DNA of 31,513 nt from Flavobacterium psychrophilum (GCA_022730285.1 DZCQ01000028.1:1-31513); one strand, 5' to 3'; positions 8,976 to 16,727 are shown, numbered from the stretch's first letter. Notes: a model not told the origin generated them from the letters alone. Program-made: numbers and translations.

Positions 8976-9002
8976 CCTCATAATACTTAAACTAACATAA
9001 TT

Positions 9003-9572
9003 ATGGAAATTTTAGAATTAATTAAACAACCTTGGGCATGGTATGTTGCAGGTCCTTTAGTTGGGTTAACTGTCCCAGCTTTGCTAATACTTGGAAACAA
9101 ATCTTTTGGTATTAGTGGTACGCTTCGTCATGCATGTGCTATTGTAGCTCCTGCAAATATTCCTTTCTTTAAATATGATTGGAAAAAAGAGATTTGGAAC
9201 TTGGTTTTTGTTTTGGGGATTTTAATAGGTGGTTTTATTGCTTTTCATCTTCTTTCAGATCCAAATCCAATTGTGATTAATGAAAATTTAAAAACAAGTT
9301 TGGCAACTTATGGAGTAACAGATATCAATGGAATGTTGCCAGAGCAAATATTCTCTTGGGGTGAATTATTTACTGTTCGTGGTATTATAATGCTGGCTTT
9401 GGGGGGATTTTTAGTAGGATTTGGCTCTAGATATGCAGGTGGATGTACTAGTGGTCATGCCATTTCTGGTATCTCTAATCTTCAAATGGCTTCGGTTATT
9501 GCGACTTGTTGTTTTTTTATAGGTGGCTTAATCATGGCAAACTTAATTTTACCATATATACTTTCACTTTAA
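9003..9572 (+). CDS. YeeE/YedE family transporter, first half
   Basis: A 189-residue membrane protein of the YeeE/YedE (DUF395) family, whose best-known member, TsuA, imports thiosulfate. It has the family's conserved motif GSRYAGGCTSGHAISG (141-156) with Cys148, and a second cysteine in RHACAIV (Cys45); such cysteines pass the sulfur compound through the membrane in TsuA. Four to five hydrophobic segments are visible (about 15-35, 65-83, 126-145, 160-186). Full-length YeeE/YedE proteins are about twice as long; here the other half is the next gene, 12 bases on. With TsdA and a SoxB-like enzyme downstream, movement of thiosulfate or another reduced sulfur species is the likely job. First gene of the block. 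Confidence 0.88.
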   Translation: MEILELIKQPWAWYVAGPLVGLTVPALLILGNKSFGISGTLRHACAIVAPANIPFFKYDWKKEIWNLVFVLGILIGGFIAFHLLSDPNPIVINENLKTSLATYGVTDINGMLPEQIFSWGELFTVRGIIMLALGGFLVGFGSRYAGGCTSGHAISGISNLQMASVIATCCFFIGGLIMANLILPYILSL

Positions 9573-9584
9573 ATAATAAATTTT

Positions 9585-10079
9585 ATGAGTATTCAAAATA
9601 ATAATGATATAGATAAACGTCTGCTAGATACTGGTTGCGTAAATGAGAGCCATTTGCAACACAAATGGTATTCTAACTTTAAGTATCTTTTAGTAGGGCT
9701 TGTTTTTGGTGTGGTGTTTGTTAAAGCTGAAATAGTTAGCTGGTATAGAATACAAGAAATGTTTCGTTTTGAGTCTTTCCATATGTATGGTGTAATTGGA
9801 AGCGCTGTTGCGGTAGGTATTGTTTCTGTTTTATTGATTAAGAAATATAATATTAAAACAATTTATGGCGAAAAAATAGAATTTCATGATAAAACTTTTA
9901 ATAAAGGTCAAATTTATGGAGGACTTTTATTTGGTTTTGGTTGGGCAATTACGGGAGCATGTCCAGGCCCTATATATGCTCAAATTGGTACAGGAGCTAC
10001 GGTAATGATTGTTGCTTTGTTTTTTGCGCTTCTTGGTACTTGGATTTATGGATATTTTAGAGACAAATTACCTCATTAA
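9585..10079 (+). CDS. YeeE/YedE family transporter, second half
   Basis: A 164-residue membrane protein that pairs with the preceding gene. The motif GFGWAITGACPGPIYAQIGTG (117-137, in pieces) carries Cys126 in GACPGP, the counterpart of the GGCTSGH cysteine of the first half. It matches the group often labelled DUF6691, which nearly always follows a YeeE/YedE gene. About four membrane segments (34-48, 66-85, 111-132, 138-157) and a 30-residue hydrophilic N-terminus that contains a further Cys18. Split two-gene forms of this transporter are common in bacteria and often sit beside sulfur-processing genes. It ends five bases before the cytochrome gene, which implies co-transcription. Confidence 0.86.
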   Translation: MSIQNNNDIDKRLLDTGCVNESHLQHKWYSNFKYLLVGLVFGVVFVKAEIVSWYRIQEMFRFESFHMYGVIGSAVAVGIVSVLLIKKYNIKTIYGEKIEFHDKTFNKGQIYGGLLFGFGWAITGACPGPIYAQIGTGATVMIVALFFALLGTWIYGYFRDKLPH

Positions 10080-10084
10080 TATTT

Positions 10085-11179
10085 ATGAAAAATAATTCTA
10101 ATAAAATAAATGCTGCTATCAAAAAGGTTTTCTACATTTTTGTAGCAGCTGCTTTTCTTCTTGTAGCTATGTTTTTTGTTCTTGTTTTTGGTGCTGATAT
10201 TGATACATGGTACAATAATAAAAATATAGTAAATAAAGAAGTGGATTCTGTGTATGCTGTTGCAGCTAAAAAAGCGGAATTGCAAAAAGAGATGAAAAAC
10301 TTCTGGAAACCTGTGAGTATTGAGGACGAAAAAAATCCAAAATTAAAGGCTCAATTAGAGTATGGTAAAGAATTAATTGCACATACTTCTGTTTATCTAG
10401 GACCTAAAGGAAGTGTTAAGTCAATTTCTAATGGAATGAATTGTCAAAATTGCCATTTAGATGCAGGTACGAAACCATGGGGTAATAATTATGGCTCTGT
10501 TTATTCTACCTACCCAAAGATGCGTGCAAGAAGTGGAAAAGTGGAGGATTTATTTAAACGTATAAACGATTGTTTTGAGCGTAGTTTAAATGGTGTTGCA
10601 CTCAAACAGGAGGATAAAGAAATGCAAGCAATGATAGCTTATATTAATTATATTGGAAAAAATGTGCCTAAAGGAGAAGATGCATTGGCTTCTGGGGTTT
10701 TTGATTTAAAACTTTTAGATAGAGCAGCCTCTCCCGAAAAAGGGAAGCCTCTATATGACCAAAAATGTGCTAGTTGCCATAAAGTAGATGGTCTAGGCGT
10801 TATGGCTGCAGATGGTAAGGAATATACTTATCCACCACTTTGGGGGAAAAACTCTTACAACAGTGGAGCAGGTTTATTTAGAATTAGTCGTTTTGCTGGA
10901 TATATTAAATATAATATGCCATTAGGAGCGTCTTATGACAGTTCGCAGCTTACAGATGAGGAGTCTTGGGATATTGCGGCGTATGTAGAAAGTTTGCCTA
11001 GACCTGGTAAAGATTTAAGTCAAGATTGGCCTAATATTTCTAAAAAACCTTTTGATCATCCATTTGGACCTTTTGCGGATAAATTTTCTGAATTGCAGCA
11101 TAAATACGGACCTTTTGGACCTATAAAAAAAGCCAAAAAGAAAATGAAAGAGGCTGAGAAAAAAGCAAAAAAAGTATAA
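10085..11179 (+). CDS. tsdA: Dihaem cytochrome c, TsdA-type thiosulfate dehydrogenase
   Basis: TsdA couples two thiosulfates to tetrathionate, or the reverse, in the periplasm. The 364-residue protein has an N-terminal signal anchor (about 15-37), then two haem c domains: CQNCH (Cys120, Cys123, His124) and CASCH (Cys228, Cys231, His232). The diagnostic TsdA block YPKMRARSGKVEDLFKRIND-CFERSLNG supplies Cys163 as the distal ligand of haem 1, 39 residues after His124; Met278 in YNMPLG is placed to be the distal ligand of haem 2, 46 residues after His232. This His/Cys plus His/Met arrangement is that of characterised TsdA enzymes. The C-terminus is a Lys/Ala-rich tail (348-364) that I do not expect in the family. 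No partner cytochrome TsdB is beside it. Direction of catalysis cannot be told. Confidence 0.85.
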   Translation: MKNNSNKINAAIKKVFYIFVAAAFLLVAMFFVLVFGADIDTWYNNKNIVNKEVDSVYAVAAKKAELQKEMKNFWKPVSIEDEKNPKLKAQLEYGKELIAHTSVYLGPKGSVKSISNGMNCQNCHLDAGTKPWGNNYGSVYSTYPKMRARSGKVEDLFKRINDCFERSLNGVALKQEDKEMQAMIAYINYIGKNVPKGEDALASGVFDLKLLDRAASPEKGKPLYDQKCASCHKVDGLGVMAADGKEYTYPPLWGKNSYNSGAGLFRISRFAGYIKYNMPLGASYDSSQLTDEESWDIAAYVESLPRPGKDLSQDWPNISKKPFDHPFGPFADKFSELQHKYGPFGPIKKAKKKMKEAEKKAKKV

Positions 11180-11265
11180 TTATAAAAATAAAAATAAGTT
11201 ATTTTAATTTAGTTTATATAAAAATTACTAACTTGCATAACTTAATACTTAAAATAAAATAAAAA

Positions 11266-11697
11266 ATGAAACAATTCAGAATCTTTGTATTAGTTTTAAT
11301 TGGGTTATTTTCTATCACTTCTTTTGCACAAAAGAAAGCAAAAACACATAAAATTGTGTTTCAATTTACGAATGCGAATGATAGTTTACAATCCAAAGCA
11401 TTTGTGAAGCAATTAGAGAATTTGACTGATTACTGGCCAAAAGCTACATATGAGGTTGTTTTATATAATCAAGGTTTAGAATTAGTGATGAAAAAAAATC
11501 CTAAATTTTATTCTAAACTAAAGAACTTAAAAGAAAACAGAGGTGTGAAATTTGTAGTTTGTGAAAATACTTTGAAAAATCGTAAAATAGAAAAAAGCAC
11601 TCTTTTAGAAGATTTATTAGAATATGTTCCTGCTGGGATAGCTGAAATTGTTGAAAAGCAAGAAGCTGGTTGGAATTATATTAAAGGAGGGTTTTAA
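11266..11697 (+). CDS. Exported DsrE-like protein
   Basis: A 143-residue protein with a clear signal peptide (residues 1-21, cleavage after SFA). The mature part looks like the DsrE/DsrF-like fold: KIVFQFTNANDS at the start, VVLYNQGLELV (64-74) in the middle, and GVKFVVCENTL (93-103) holding the single cysteine, Cys99, where DsrE-type sulfur carriers bear their persulfide; the end YVPAGIAEIVEKQEAGWNYI is also typical of exported members. In dissimilatory sulfur metabolism, DsrE-like proteins relay sulfane sulfur, mostly in the cytoplasm; an exported form next to TsdA would work in the periplasm. It lies 86 bases after tsdA. Assignment to the family is by motif reading only. Confidence 0.75.
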   Translation: MKQFRIFVLVLIGLFSITSFAQKKAKTHKIVFQFTNANDSLQSKAFVKQLENLTDYWPKATYEVVLYNQGLELVMKKNPKFYSKLKNLKENRGVKFVVCENTLKNRKIEKSTLLEDLLEYVPAGIAEIVEKQEAGWNYIKGGF

Positions 11698-11712
11698 TTT
11701 TTTTAGTTACAT

Positions 11713-11751
11713 AATAATAACTCACAACTTTTTATGTTGGGAGTTATTATT
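11713..11751 (+). other. RNA hairpin between the DsrE-like gene and the next gene
   Basis: An 11-base perfect stem (11713-11723 with 11741-11751) extended by CAAC/GTTG, closing on a seven-base T-rich loop. It starts 16 bases after the stop codon. No T-run follows, so it is more likely to be an attenuator or an mRNA-stabilising hairpin within the block than a full terminator. Confidence 0.45.
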
Positions 11752-11770
11752 CATAATATAATAAATATAA

Positions 11771-12619
11771 TTGATAAAATTTATAGCTAATACGTTTGAT
11801 TATTGCGAAAATTATTGGGAAAGTAAACAAAATTCTAGAAATTTAAGTTATATTTTAGTTATTGTTTTTTTGCTTACAATAATTATTGGAGGACTTAATA
11901 ATTTTAACTTACTGCCTAAGTTTTTCTTAATTGCAGATGTGAAATTTACAGATTCCATTATGTTTAGTTTTAATTTTTTGTTGTTTTTTGAAATGATTGG
12001 TCTAGTTTTTGCTATTCCACAATCTATATCCAATTCAATCGCAAAACAATTTCAAATTATGAGTCTTATTTTTTTAAGGACATCTTTTGAAGAATTATCT
12101 CACATCTCTATAGATGTTCCATTTGTTAAACAGTTCGAAATTATTACTGAAATGGCTGTTGATGCTGTTGCGTCTTTAATTATATTTTTTCTAATTTATT
12201 TATTTTATAAGATGCAAAAACATCGAAAAATAAACGATGAAACGGAACTTCTAAAATTTAATCAACTTAAAAAAGTTATTGCTGTAGCAGTTTTATTTTG
12301 CTTATTGTTTTATGTTTTTGTAGATGTTTCTAATTTTCTAGAAACAGGGCTATATAAACCTTCTTATCATTTGTTTTTCCTTATTTTAATCTTTGCGGAT
12401 ATGCTTTTAATGCTTGCTGCTTTCCGTTATGTTATAGAATATGCTAATATATTTAGATATTCTAGTTTTGTACTTATCACTATATTTATTAGAATTGCAC
12501 TTATGGCTCCCATTTATTACAATGTTATTATTGGAATTGCAACTGTATTATTCGGTATTGGAGTAACTTACACACACAATTTGTTTTTTTATAAAAAGCA
12601 AAATACAATTAAATATTAA
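11771..12619 (+). CDS. Uncharacterised polytopic membrane protein
   Basis: I do not recognise a family. The 282-residue protein is hydrophobic throughout, with six to eight likely membrane helices (about 25-43, 62-83, 94-105, 128-147, 168-188, 199-219, 231-248, 251-268). The N-terminus is hydrophilic (YCENYWESKQNSRN) and there is a charged cytoplasmic-type loop at 147-168. It has only two cysteines (12 and 177) and no haem, Fe-S or nucleotide-binding motif. The start must be the TTG at 11771, because an in-frame stop (TAA) lies immediately before it and the next ATG would cut off the first helix. It sits in the middle of the sulfur block, 73 bases after the DsrE-like gene, behind a hairpin. 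Confidence 0.7.
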   Translation: MIKFIANTFDYCENYWESKQNSRNLSYILVIVFLLTIIIGGLNNFNLLPKFFLIADVKFTDSIMFSFNFLLFFEMIGLVFAIPQSISNSIAKQFQIMSLIFLRTSFEELSHISIDVPFVKQFEIITEMAVDAVASLIIFFLIYLFYKMQKHRKINDETELLKFNQLKKVIAVAVLFCLLFYVFVDVSNFLETGLYKPSYHLFFLILIFADMLLMLAAFRYVIEYANIFRYSSFVLITIFIRIALMAPIYYNVIIGIATVLFGIGVTYTHNLFFYKKQNTIKY

Positions 12620-12703
12620 TATTTTTTTAATCACAAAATGGCATTATTTACCTTAAATAAAAACATACATACTTTAAATTAACAAACCTAAAAATTATTA
12701 ATC

Positions 12704-13600
12704 ATGAAAATTTTACAAATTATAATCTTCTTTTTATTCCTTAATACAGGATATTCTCAAAACATATCTCCCTATATATTAGGAGTAGAATCTACCGAAT
12801 CTCCAGAAAGTTTAATTAAAACTGTTCGGATGAATTTAGAAAAGAATGCAATTAATGTGGTTGGAGAATATAGCCCTGCAAATGATAAAAATAGAACTGT
12901 ACTAGTAATTAGTTCCACTGAACTTGATAATTCAGTAAAAAAGATTGGAGGGTTAGCGGCTTTCGCTTCTGTTTTAAAAGTTGCTTTAACAACCGATGGC
13001 ACTATTACAAAAGTTAGTTATACAAATCCAACTTACTGGGGATATGCTTATTACAGATTTGACTTTGATAAAGTTAGTGCTAATTTTATGCAACTAAAAA
13101 AACATCTTGAAAACGCTATGAAAGAATCAGGGACTTTTATCGGAAAAAGTTTTGGTTCTAAAAAAGGTTTATCAACGAAAGATTTACAAAAATACCACTA
13201 TATGATTGGAATGCCTTATTTTGATGATACAGTAGAACTTGGAAGTTTTAGTAATCATGCTACAGCAGTGTCGAAAATAGATGCAAATATTAAAAAAGGA
13301 ATTCCAGGTGTCAAATTAGTTTTCAAAAAAACAATACCAGGTAAAAATGCTACTTTGTATGGTTTTGCACTTTCTAGTACAAATGGAGAATCTAAATTTT
13401 TACCTATAATTGATACATCATTACCAAAGCATACTGCTTTCTTACCTTATGAAGTTTTAGTTGATGGCGATAAAGTAGTCATGTTGCATGGTAGATTTCG
13501 TTTCGCAATTTCTTTTCCAGATTTAACGATGGGTAAATTTTCTAAAATTATGTCCACACCTGGTGATGTCGAAAAATTATTGCAACAGGTAGTCAAATAA
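12704..13600 (+). CDS. Exported protein of unknown function in the sulfur block
   Basis: A 298-residue protein with a signal peptide (1-19, cleavage near GYSQ) and no lipobox. The mature part seems to have two similar-sized halves: 25-165 and 166-298. The ends TFLPYEVLVDGDKVVMLHGRFRFAISFPDL (in part, 244-273) and the N-terminal pattern SPESLIKTVRMNLEKNAINVVGE are reminiscent of DUF302-type domains, but this is a weak impression and I would not annotate it so without a profile search. No cysteine at all in the mature protein, so it is not a sulfur carrier of the persulfide type and does not bind haem covalently. It lies between the membrane protein and the FadL-type channel. Confidence 0.7.
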   Translation: MKILQIIIFFLFLNTGYSQNISPYILGVESTESPESLIKTVRMNLEKNAINVVGEYSPANDKNRTVLVISSTELDNSVKKIGGLAAFASVLKVALTTDGTITKVSYTNPTYWGYAYYRFDFDKVSANFMQLKKHLENAMKESGTFIGKSFGSKKGLSTKDLQKYHYMIGMPYFDDTVELGSFSNHATAVSKIDANIKKGIPGVKLVFKKTIPGKNATLYGFALSSTNGESKFLPIIDTSLPKHTAFLPYEVLVDGDKVVMLHGRFRFAISFPDLTMGKFSKIMSTPGDVEKLLQQVVK

Positions 13601-13695
13601 ATAAAAAATTCAATTTAAAAATATATCAGTAGAAATAGTGGACTTGATTTACTGGTTATTAACAAAAAGTCCAAAAAATAAATTAACAATCAAAT

Positions 13696-14976
13696 ATGAA
13701 AAAGAAATTAACAATTTTCGTAGCATTAGTGACAATAAATGTTACTTTTGCACAATCAGGTCATCTTATGCAAGGAGTGGGTGCCGTAAACATGTCAATG
13801 GGTGGTGCATCAACTGCACAGCCATTAGATATTAGTGGAGCACTTGCCTGGAATCCAGCAGCTATTTCTGTTTTTGAAGATAAAATAATATCTGTAAATG
13901 CAGGTTTATTTATGGCAAATCCAGAACTTTCTTCTAAGGTGCCTTTTGGTGGTGGTATTAGTGGTACTTCTACCGATGTTAAAAAAAATTCAATTATGCC
14001 AGCAATTGCTTTTGTTTACGGAAAAAAAGATAGCAAACATACTTTTGGTATTTCAGCATTTGGAGTAAGTGGTTTTGGGGTAGATTTCCCTGAGAGTACT
14101 ACAAATCCTATTAATTTTCCTCAAGCAATGGGTGGTTTTGGAAATCTAACTTCTAATTATATTATGTTGCAAACGGGAATATCGTATGCTTACAAAGTTT
14201 CTAAAACAGTTTCTATTGGTCTTTCGCCAAACTTTAATTTTGCAACATTAGAGTTAAAACCAAACCCAACTGCAAACCCAACTATGGCTGGTTATCCTTC
14301 TACAAACAATGCTACAGCAACTGGTTTTGGAGGTCAAATAGGTATCTTTTTTCAAAACGAGCAAGGCTTTAAATTAGGTGCTAGTTATAAAACAGAACAA
14401 AAATTTTCTGATTTTAAATTTCAAAATACTTACTTAGATAATACAACATCTGAAAATTCTTTCAAAATGAATTTTCCAGCAATTTTCTCTGCGGGTATTG
14501 GTTATTCAACTAGTAAATTCGATTTAGCTTTTGATTTTAGAAATGTAGAGTATTCTGGAACAGAAGGATTTAATGAGTATGGATGGAACCCTACTGGATC
14601 TGTAAAAGGATTTGGTTGGAAAGATATGCAAATTTTATCTATGGGTATTCAGTACAAAGGGGTTAAAAAATTACCAATTCGTTTAGGATATACATTTAAT
14701 ACAAATCCAATTAAAGACGAACTTGCATTTTTCTCTACATCAGCAACTGCAGTAATTCAAAATGCCTACCAATTAGGTTTAGGATATGAATTTTCTGACA
14801 AAATTACTATTAATGGAGTTTATCATATGGCTAAAAGTGACGGAAGTACTGAAGGTCCATTGTATAACCCAATGTTGGCTAGTGGTTCAAATCCTTTAGG
14901 AGCTATACCTGGTAGCCAAGTTTCTTACAAAATGGACACTAGCATGGTTATGCTAGGTATATCATATAAACTATAA
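13696..14976 (+). CDS. FadL/OmpP1/TodX-type outer membrane channel
   Basis: A 426-residue outer membrane beta-barrel of the FadL family, which moves hydrophobic substrates through a lateral opening in the barrel wall. Signal peptide 1-19 (cleavage after TFA). The mature N-terminus SGHLMQGVGAVNMSMGGAST and the NPAA motif near residue 53 are the plug (hatch) signatures of the family, followed by alternating amphipathic strands and a C-terminal strand ending MVMLGISYKL. The usual substrates are long-chain fatty acids or aromatics; in this setting a sulfur compound such as polysulfide or S8 is conceivable but unproven. Starts at the ATG at 13696; a 65-residue reading frame overlapping its start in another frame is a shadow. 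Only 19 bases separate it from the SoxB-like gene. Confidence 0.9.
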   Translation: MKKKLTIFVALVTINVTFAQSGHLMQGVGAVNMSMGGASTAQPLDISGALAWNPAAISVFEDKIISVNAGLFMANPELSSKVPFGGGISGTSTDVKKNSIMPAIAFVYGKKDSKHTFGISAFGVSGFGVDFPESTTNPINFPQAMGGFGNLTSNYIMLQTGISYAYKVSKTVSIGLSPNFNFATLELKPNPTANPTMAGYPSTNNATATGFGGQIGIFFQNEQGFKLGASYKTEQKFSDFKFQNTYLDNTTSENSFKMNFPAIFSAGIGYSTSKFDLAFDFRNVEYSGTEGFNEYGWNPTGSVKGFGWKDMQILSMGIQYKGVKKLPIRLGYTFNTNPIKDELAFFSTSATAVIQNAYQLGLGYEFSDKITINGVYHMAKSDGSTEGPLYNPMLASGSNPLGAIPGSQVSYKMDTSMVMLGISYKL

Positions 14977-14995
14977 CACAAATAATTAATTAAAA

Positions 14996-16708
14996 ATGGA
15001 ATCTAGTAAAAACCGTAGAAATTTTATCAAATCAATTGGTACATTAGGTATAGGTGCTACTGTATTAGCTCCTTTATCTGGATTAGCAAACAACAATAAT
15101 TCTTTTGATGAAAATGAAAAAATAACAGATAATGCTGTCCAAGATTTAAGCTTACCTGTTACAATCTCCATCCTTCAAACAACCGATGTGCATTGCCAAA
15201 TTTATCCTCACGATGAATTATTTTGGGAAAATGATAAAGCTGTTTTTCGTAAGGCAGGAGGATATGCTCACATGGCTACGATGCTTAAAGATTTGAAAAA
15301 GAAAAACCCAAACACTTATGTTATTGATACTGGAGACATGTTTCAAGGGAGTGAATTGAGTGTTAAAACTACTGGTGAAGCTTTTGTTCCAATTTTAGAT
15401 TCTTTAAACTATGATTTGTATTTGCCTGGTAACTGGGAGGTTATTTATGGTAAAAAGAAAATGCAAACTCTTTTGGGTGCTTTAGACGCTCCAAAAATTT
15501 GTACCAATATGTACCATGATTTAGGTGATGGAAAGCGTGGAGAACTTATTTTTCAACCCTATCAGGTTTGGAATGTGGCAGGTACAAAAATTGGTTTCTT
15601 AGGATATACAGATCCTTTAGTGCCAATCAGACAAAGTCCTGTTTATAGCAAAGGGATTCTTTATACAAAACCTGAAGAAAACTTAGCTCATTATGTAGAT
15701 GTTTTAAGAAATCAGGAGCAATGTAGTTATGTACTTCTTACTGCTCACCTTGGTTTATCGCAACAAATTGCATTGGCTAATATGCCAGAGTGTGAAGGAG
15801 TTGATTATATCTTAGGTGGCGATACGCACGAAAGAGTTCGTAAACCTATTGTTTGTAAATATTCTAAAGTAGTAGAACCTGGTGCATTTGGTTCTTTTAT
15901 CGGAAAATTAGATTTAACGGTTCAAAACGGAAAAGTTATTGCGGATAAATATGAATTATTAGAAGTTAATTCCCCTCAAATAAAACCAGATTTGGCTGTA
16001 CAAAAATTACTAAACGAAAAAGAAGCTGTATATCAAAAAAATATAAACGAAATTGTAGGATATAGTACTATTCCATTGTATCGTTATTTTGTGGTAGAAA
16101 ACCCTATTGATACCATGATTCTTAATGCTTTAAACTGGAAATTTCCAGAGGTAGATATTAACTTATCAAACGGATTTAGATTCTGTCCGCCACTAGCTAC
16201 AAAAGATAAAACGGGAAATATTGCAATAACTAACGGTTTTATTTATGATATGTTACCTGTAGATAGCACTGTAAGAACCGCAAAAGTTACTGGAAAGCAA
16301 CTTAAAAATTGGTTAGAAAAAGAACTCAACAATGTTTTTGCTAAAGATGCTTCAAAAAGATTTGGAGGTTGGGTTGTAAAATTTAAAGGAATGAAAGTTA
16401 AATTTAAAGCTTTTGCCCCAGATGGAGAAAGAGTACAAGAAGTAACTGTGAAAGGTGTACCAATGCAAGATGATACTCTATATAGCGTAATGGCATGCGA
16501 GCGTGATGGAGATCCTGTGGATATGCTTTGTAGAATGAAAGGTGTTGTAGATGCAAAAAACACAACAGCTACACTACATAGTGTAATGAAAGAGTATTTA
16601 AAACAAAATTCTCCTGTTACACCAACACCACAAAAAAATGCAATTATTTTAGATGCTCCAGAAACACTATTAACACAAGTTACAGGTGTAGATTATACAT
16701 TTAGATAA
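14996..16708 (+). CDS. SoxB-like thiosulfohydrolase / metallophosphoesterase family, Tat-exported
   Basis: A 570-residue exported dimetal hydrolase of the 5'-nucleotidase/SoxB superfamily. The N-terminus NRRNFIKS followed by a hydrophobic stretch (14-30) is a twin-arginine signal, as in SoxB. Metal-site motifs: TDVH (Asp64, His66), GD (Asp114), GNWEVIYG (Asn146, Trp147), TAHLG (His251), GGDTHER (Asp276, His278). In 5'-nucleotidases the third motif reads GNHE, with a catalytic His; SoxB proteins carry Trp there (GHWEFTYG as I recall), and so does this one. The length equals that of SoxB (about 565), and the C-terminal RFGGWVVKFKGMKVKF resembles the SoxB GG-M-V-GL segment. SoxB releases sulfate from SoxY-bound thiosulfate, yet no soxYZ or soxXA is nearby. 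Commonly it would be labelled bifunctional metallophosphatase/5'-nucleotidase. It is the last gene before a terminator. Confidence 0.75.
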   Translation: MESSKNRRNFIKSIGTLGIGATVLAPLSGLANNNNSFDENEKITDNAVQDLSLPVTISILQTTDVHCQIYPHDELFWENDKAVFRKAGGYAHMATMLKDLKKKNPNTYVIDTGDMFQGSELSVKTTGEAFVPILDSLNYDLYLPGNWEVIYGKKKMQTLLGALDAPKICTNMYHDLGDGKRGELIFQPYQVWNVAGTKIGFLGYTDPLVPIRQSPVYSKGILYTKPEENLAHYVDVLRNQEQCSYVLLTAHLGLSQQIALANMPECEGVDYILGGDTHERVRKPIVCKYSKVVEPGAFGSFIGKLDLTVQNGKVIADKYELLEVNSPQIKPDLAVQKLLNEKEAVYQKNINEIVGYSTIPLYRYFVVENPIDTMILNALNWKFPEVDINLSNGFRFCPPLATKDKTGNIAITNGFIYDMLPVDSTVRTAKVTGKQLKNWLEKELNNVFAKDASKRFGGWVVKFKGMKVKFKAFAPDGERVQEVTVKGVPMQDDTLYSVMACERDGDPVDMLCRMKGVVDAKNTTATLHSVMKEYLKQNSPVTPTPQKNAIILDAPETLLTQVTGVDYTFR

Positions 16709-16727
16709 TCTTTTTTTATAGAATTTT

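Larger units (their letters stand above)
8610..9002. other. Divergent intergenic region, helicase / sulfur locus
   Basis: About 390 bases with no credible gene. On the minus strand it holds the -7 element of the helicase (TACTTTTG, 8637-8630). At its right end are the operator and promoter of the sulfur genes (listed separately). The middle is very AT-rich; I note a partial palindrome GTGT...ACAC at about 8757-8778 and a TTTTTAA-CGC-TTAAAAA palindrome at about 8894-8910, neither strong enough to assign a role. Confidence 0.5.

Noticed and set aside
9003..10079. Frameshifted single YeeE/YedE gene
   Set aside because: The two reading frames are each complete, have separate starts and stops with a 12-base gap, and the split form is common in bacteria.
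13638..13835. 65-residue frame overlapping the start of the FadL-type gene
   Set aside because: Different frame, no recognisable domain, and it runs through the well-defined signal peptide of the FadL-type protein.
14996..16708. Calling the enzyme a plain UshA-type 5'-nucleotidase
   Set aside because: The catalytic His of the GNHE motif is a Trp, as in SoxB, and the surroundings are sulfur genes; I keep the wider superfamily as the fallback.
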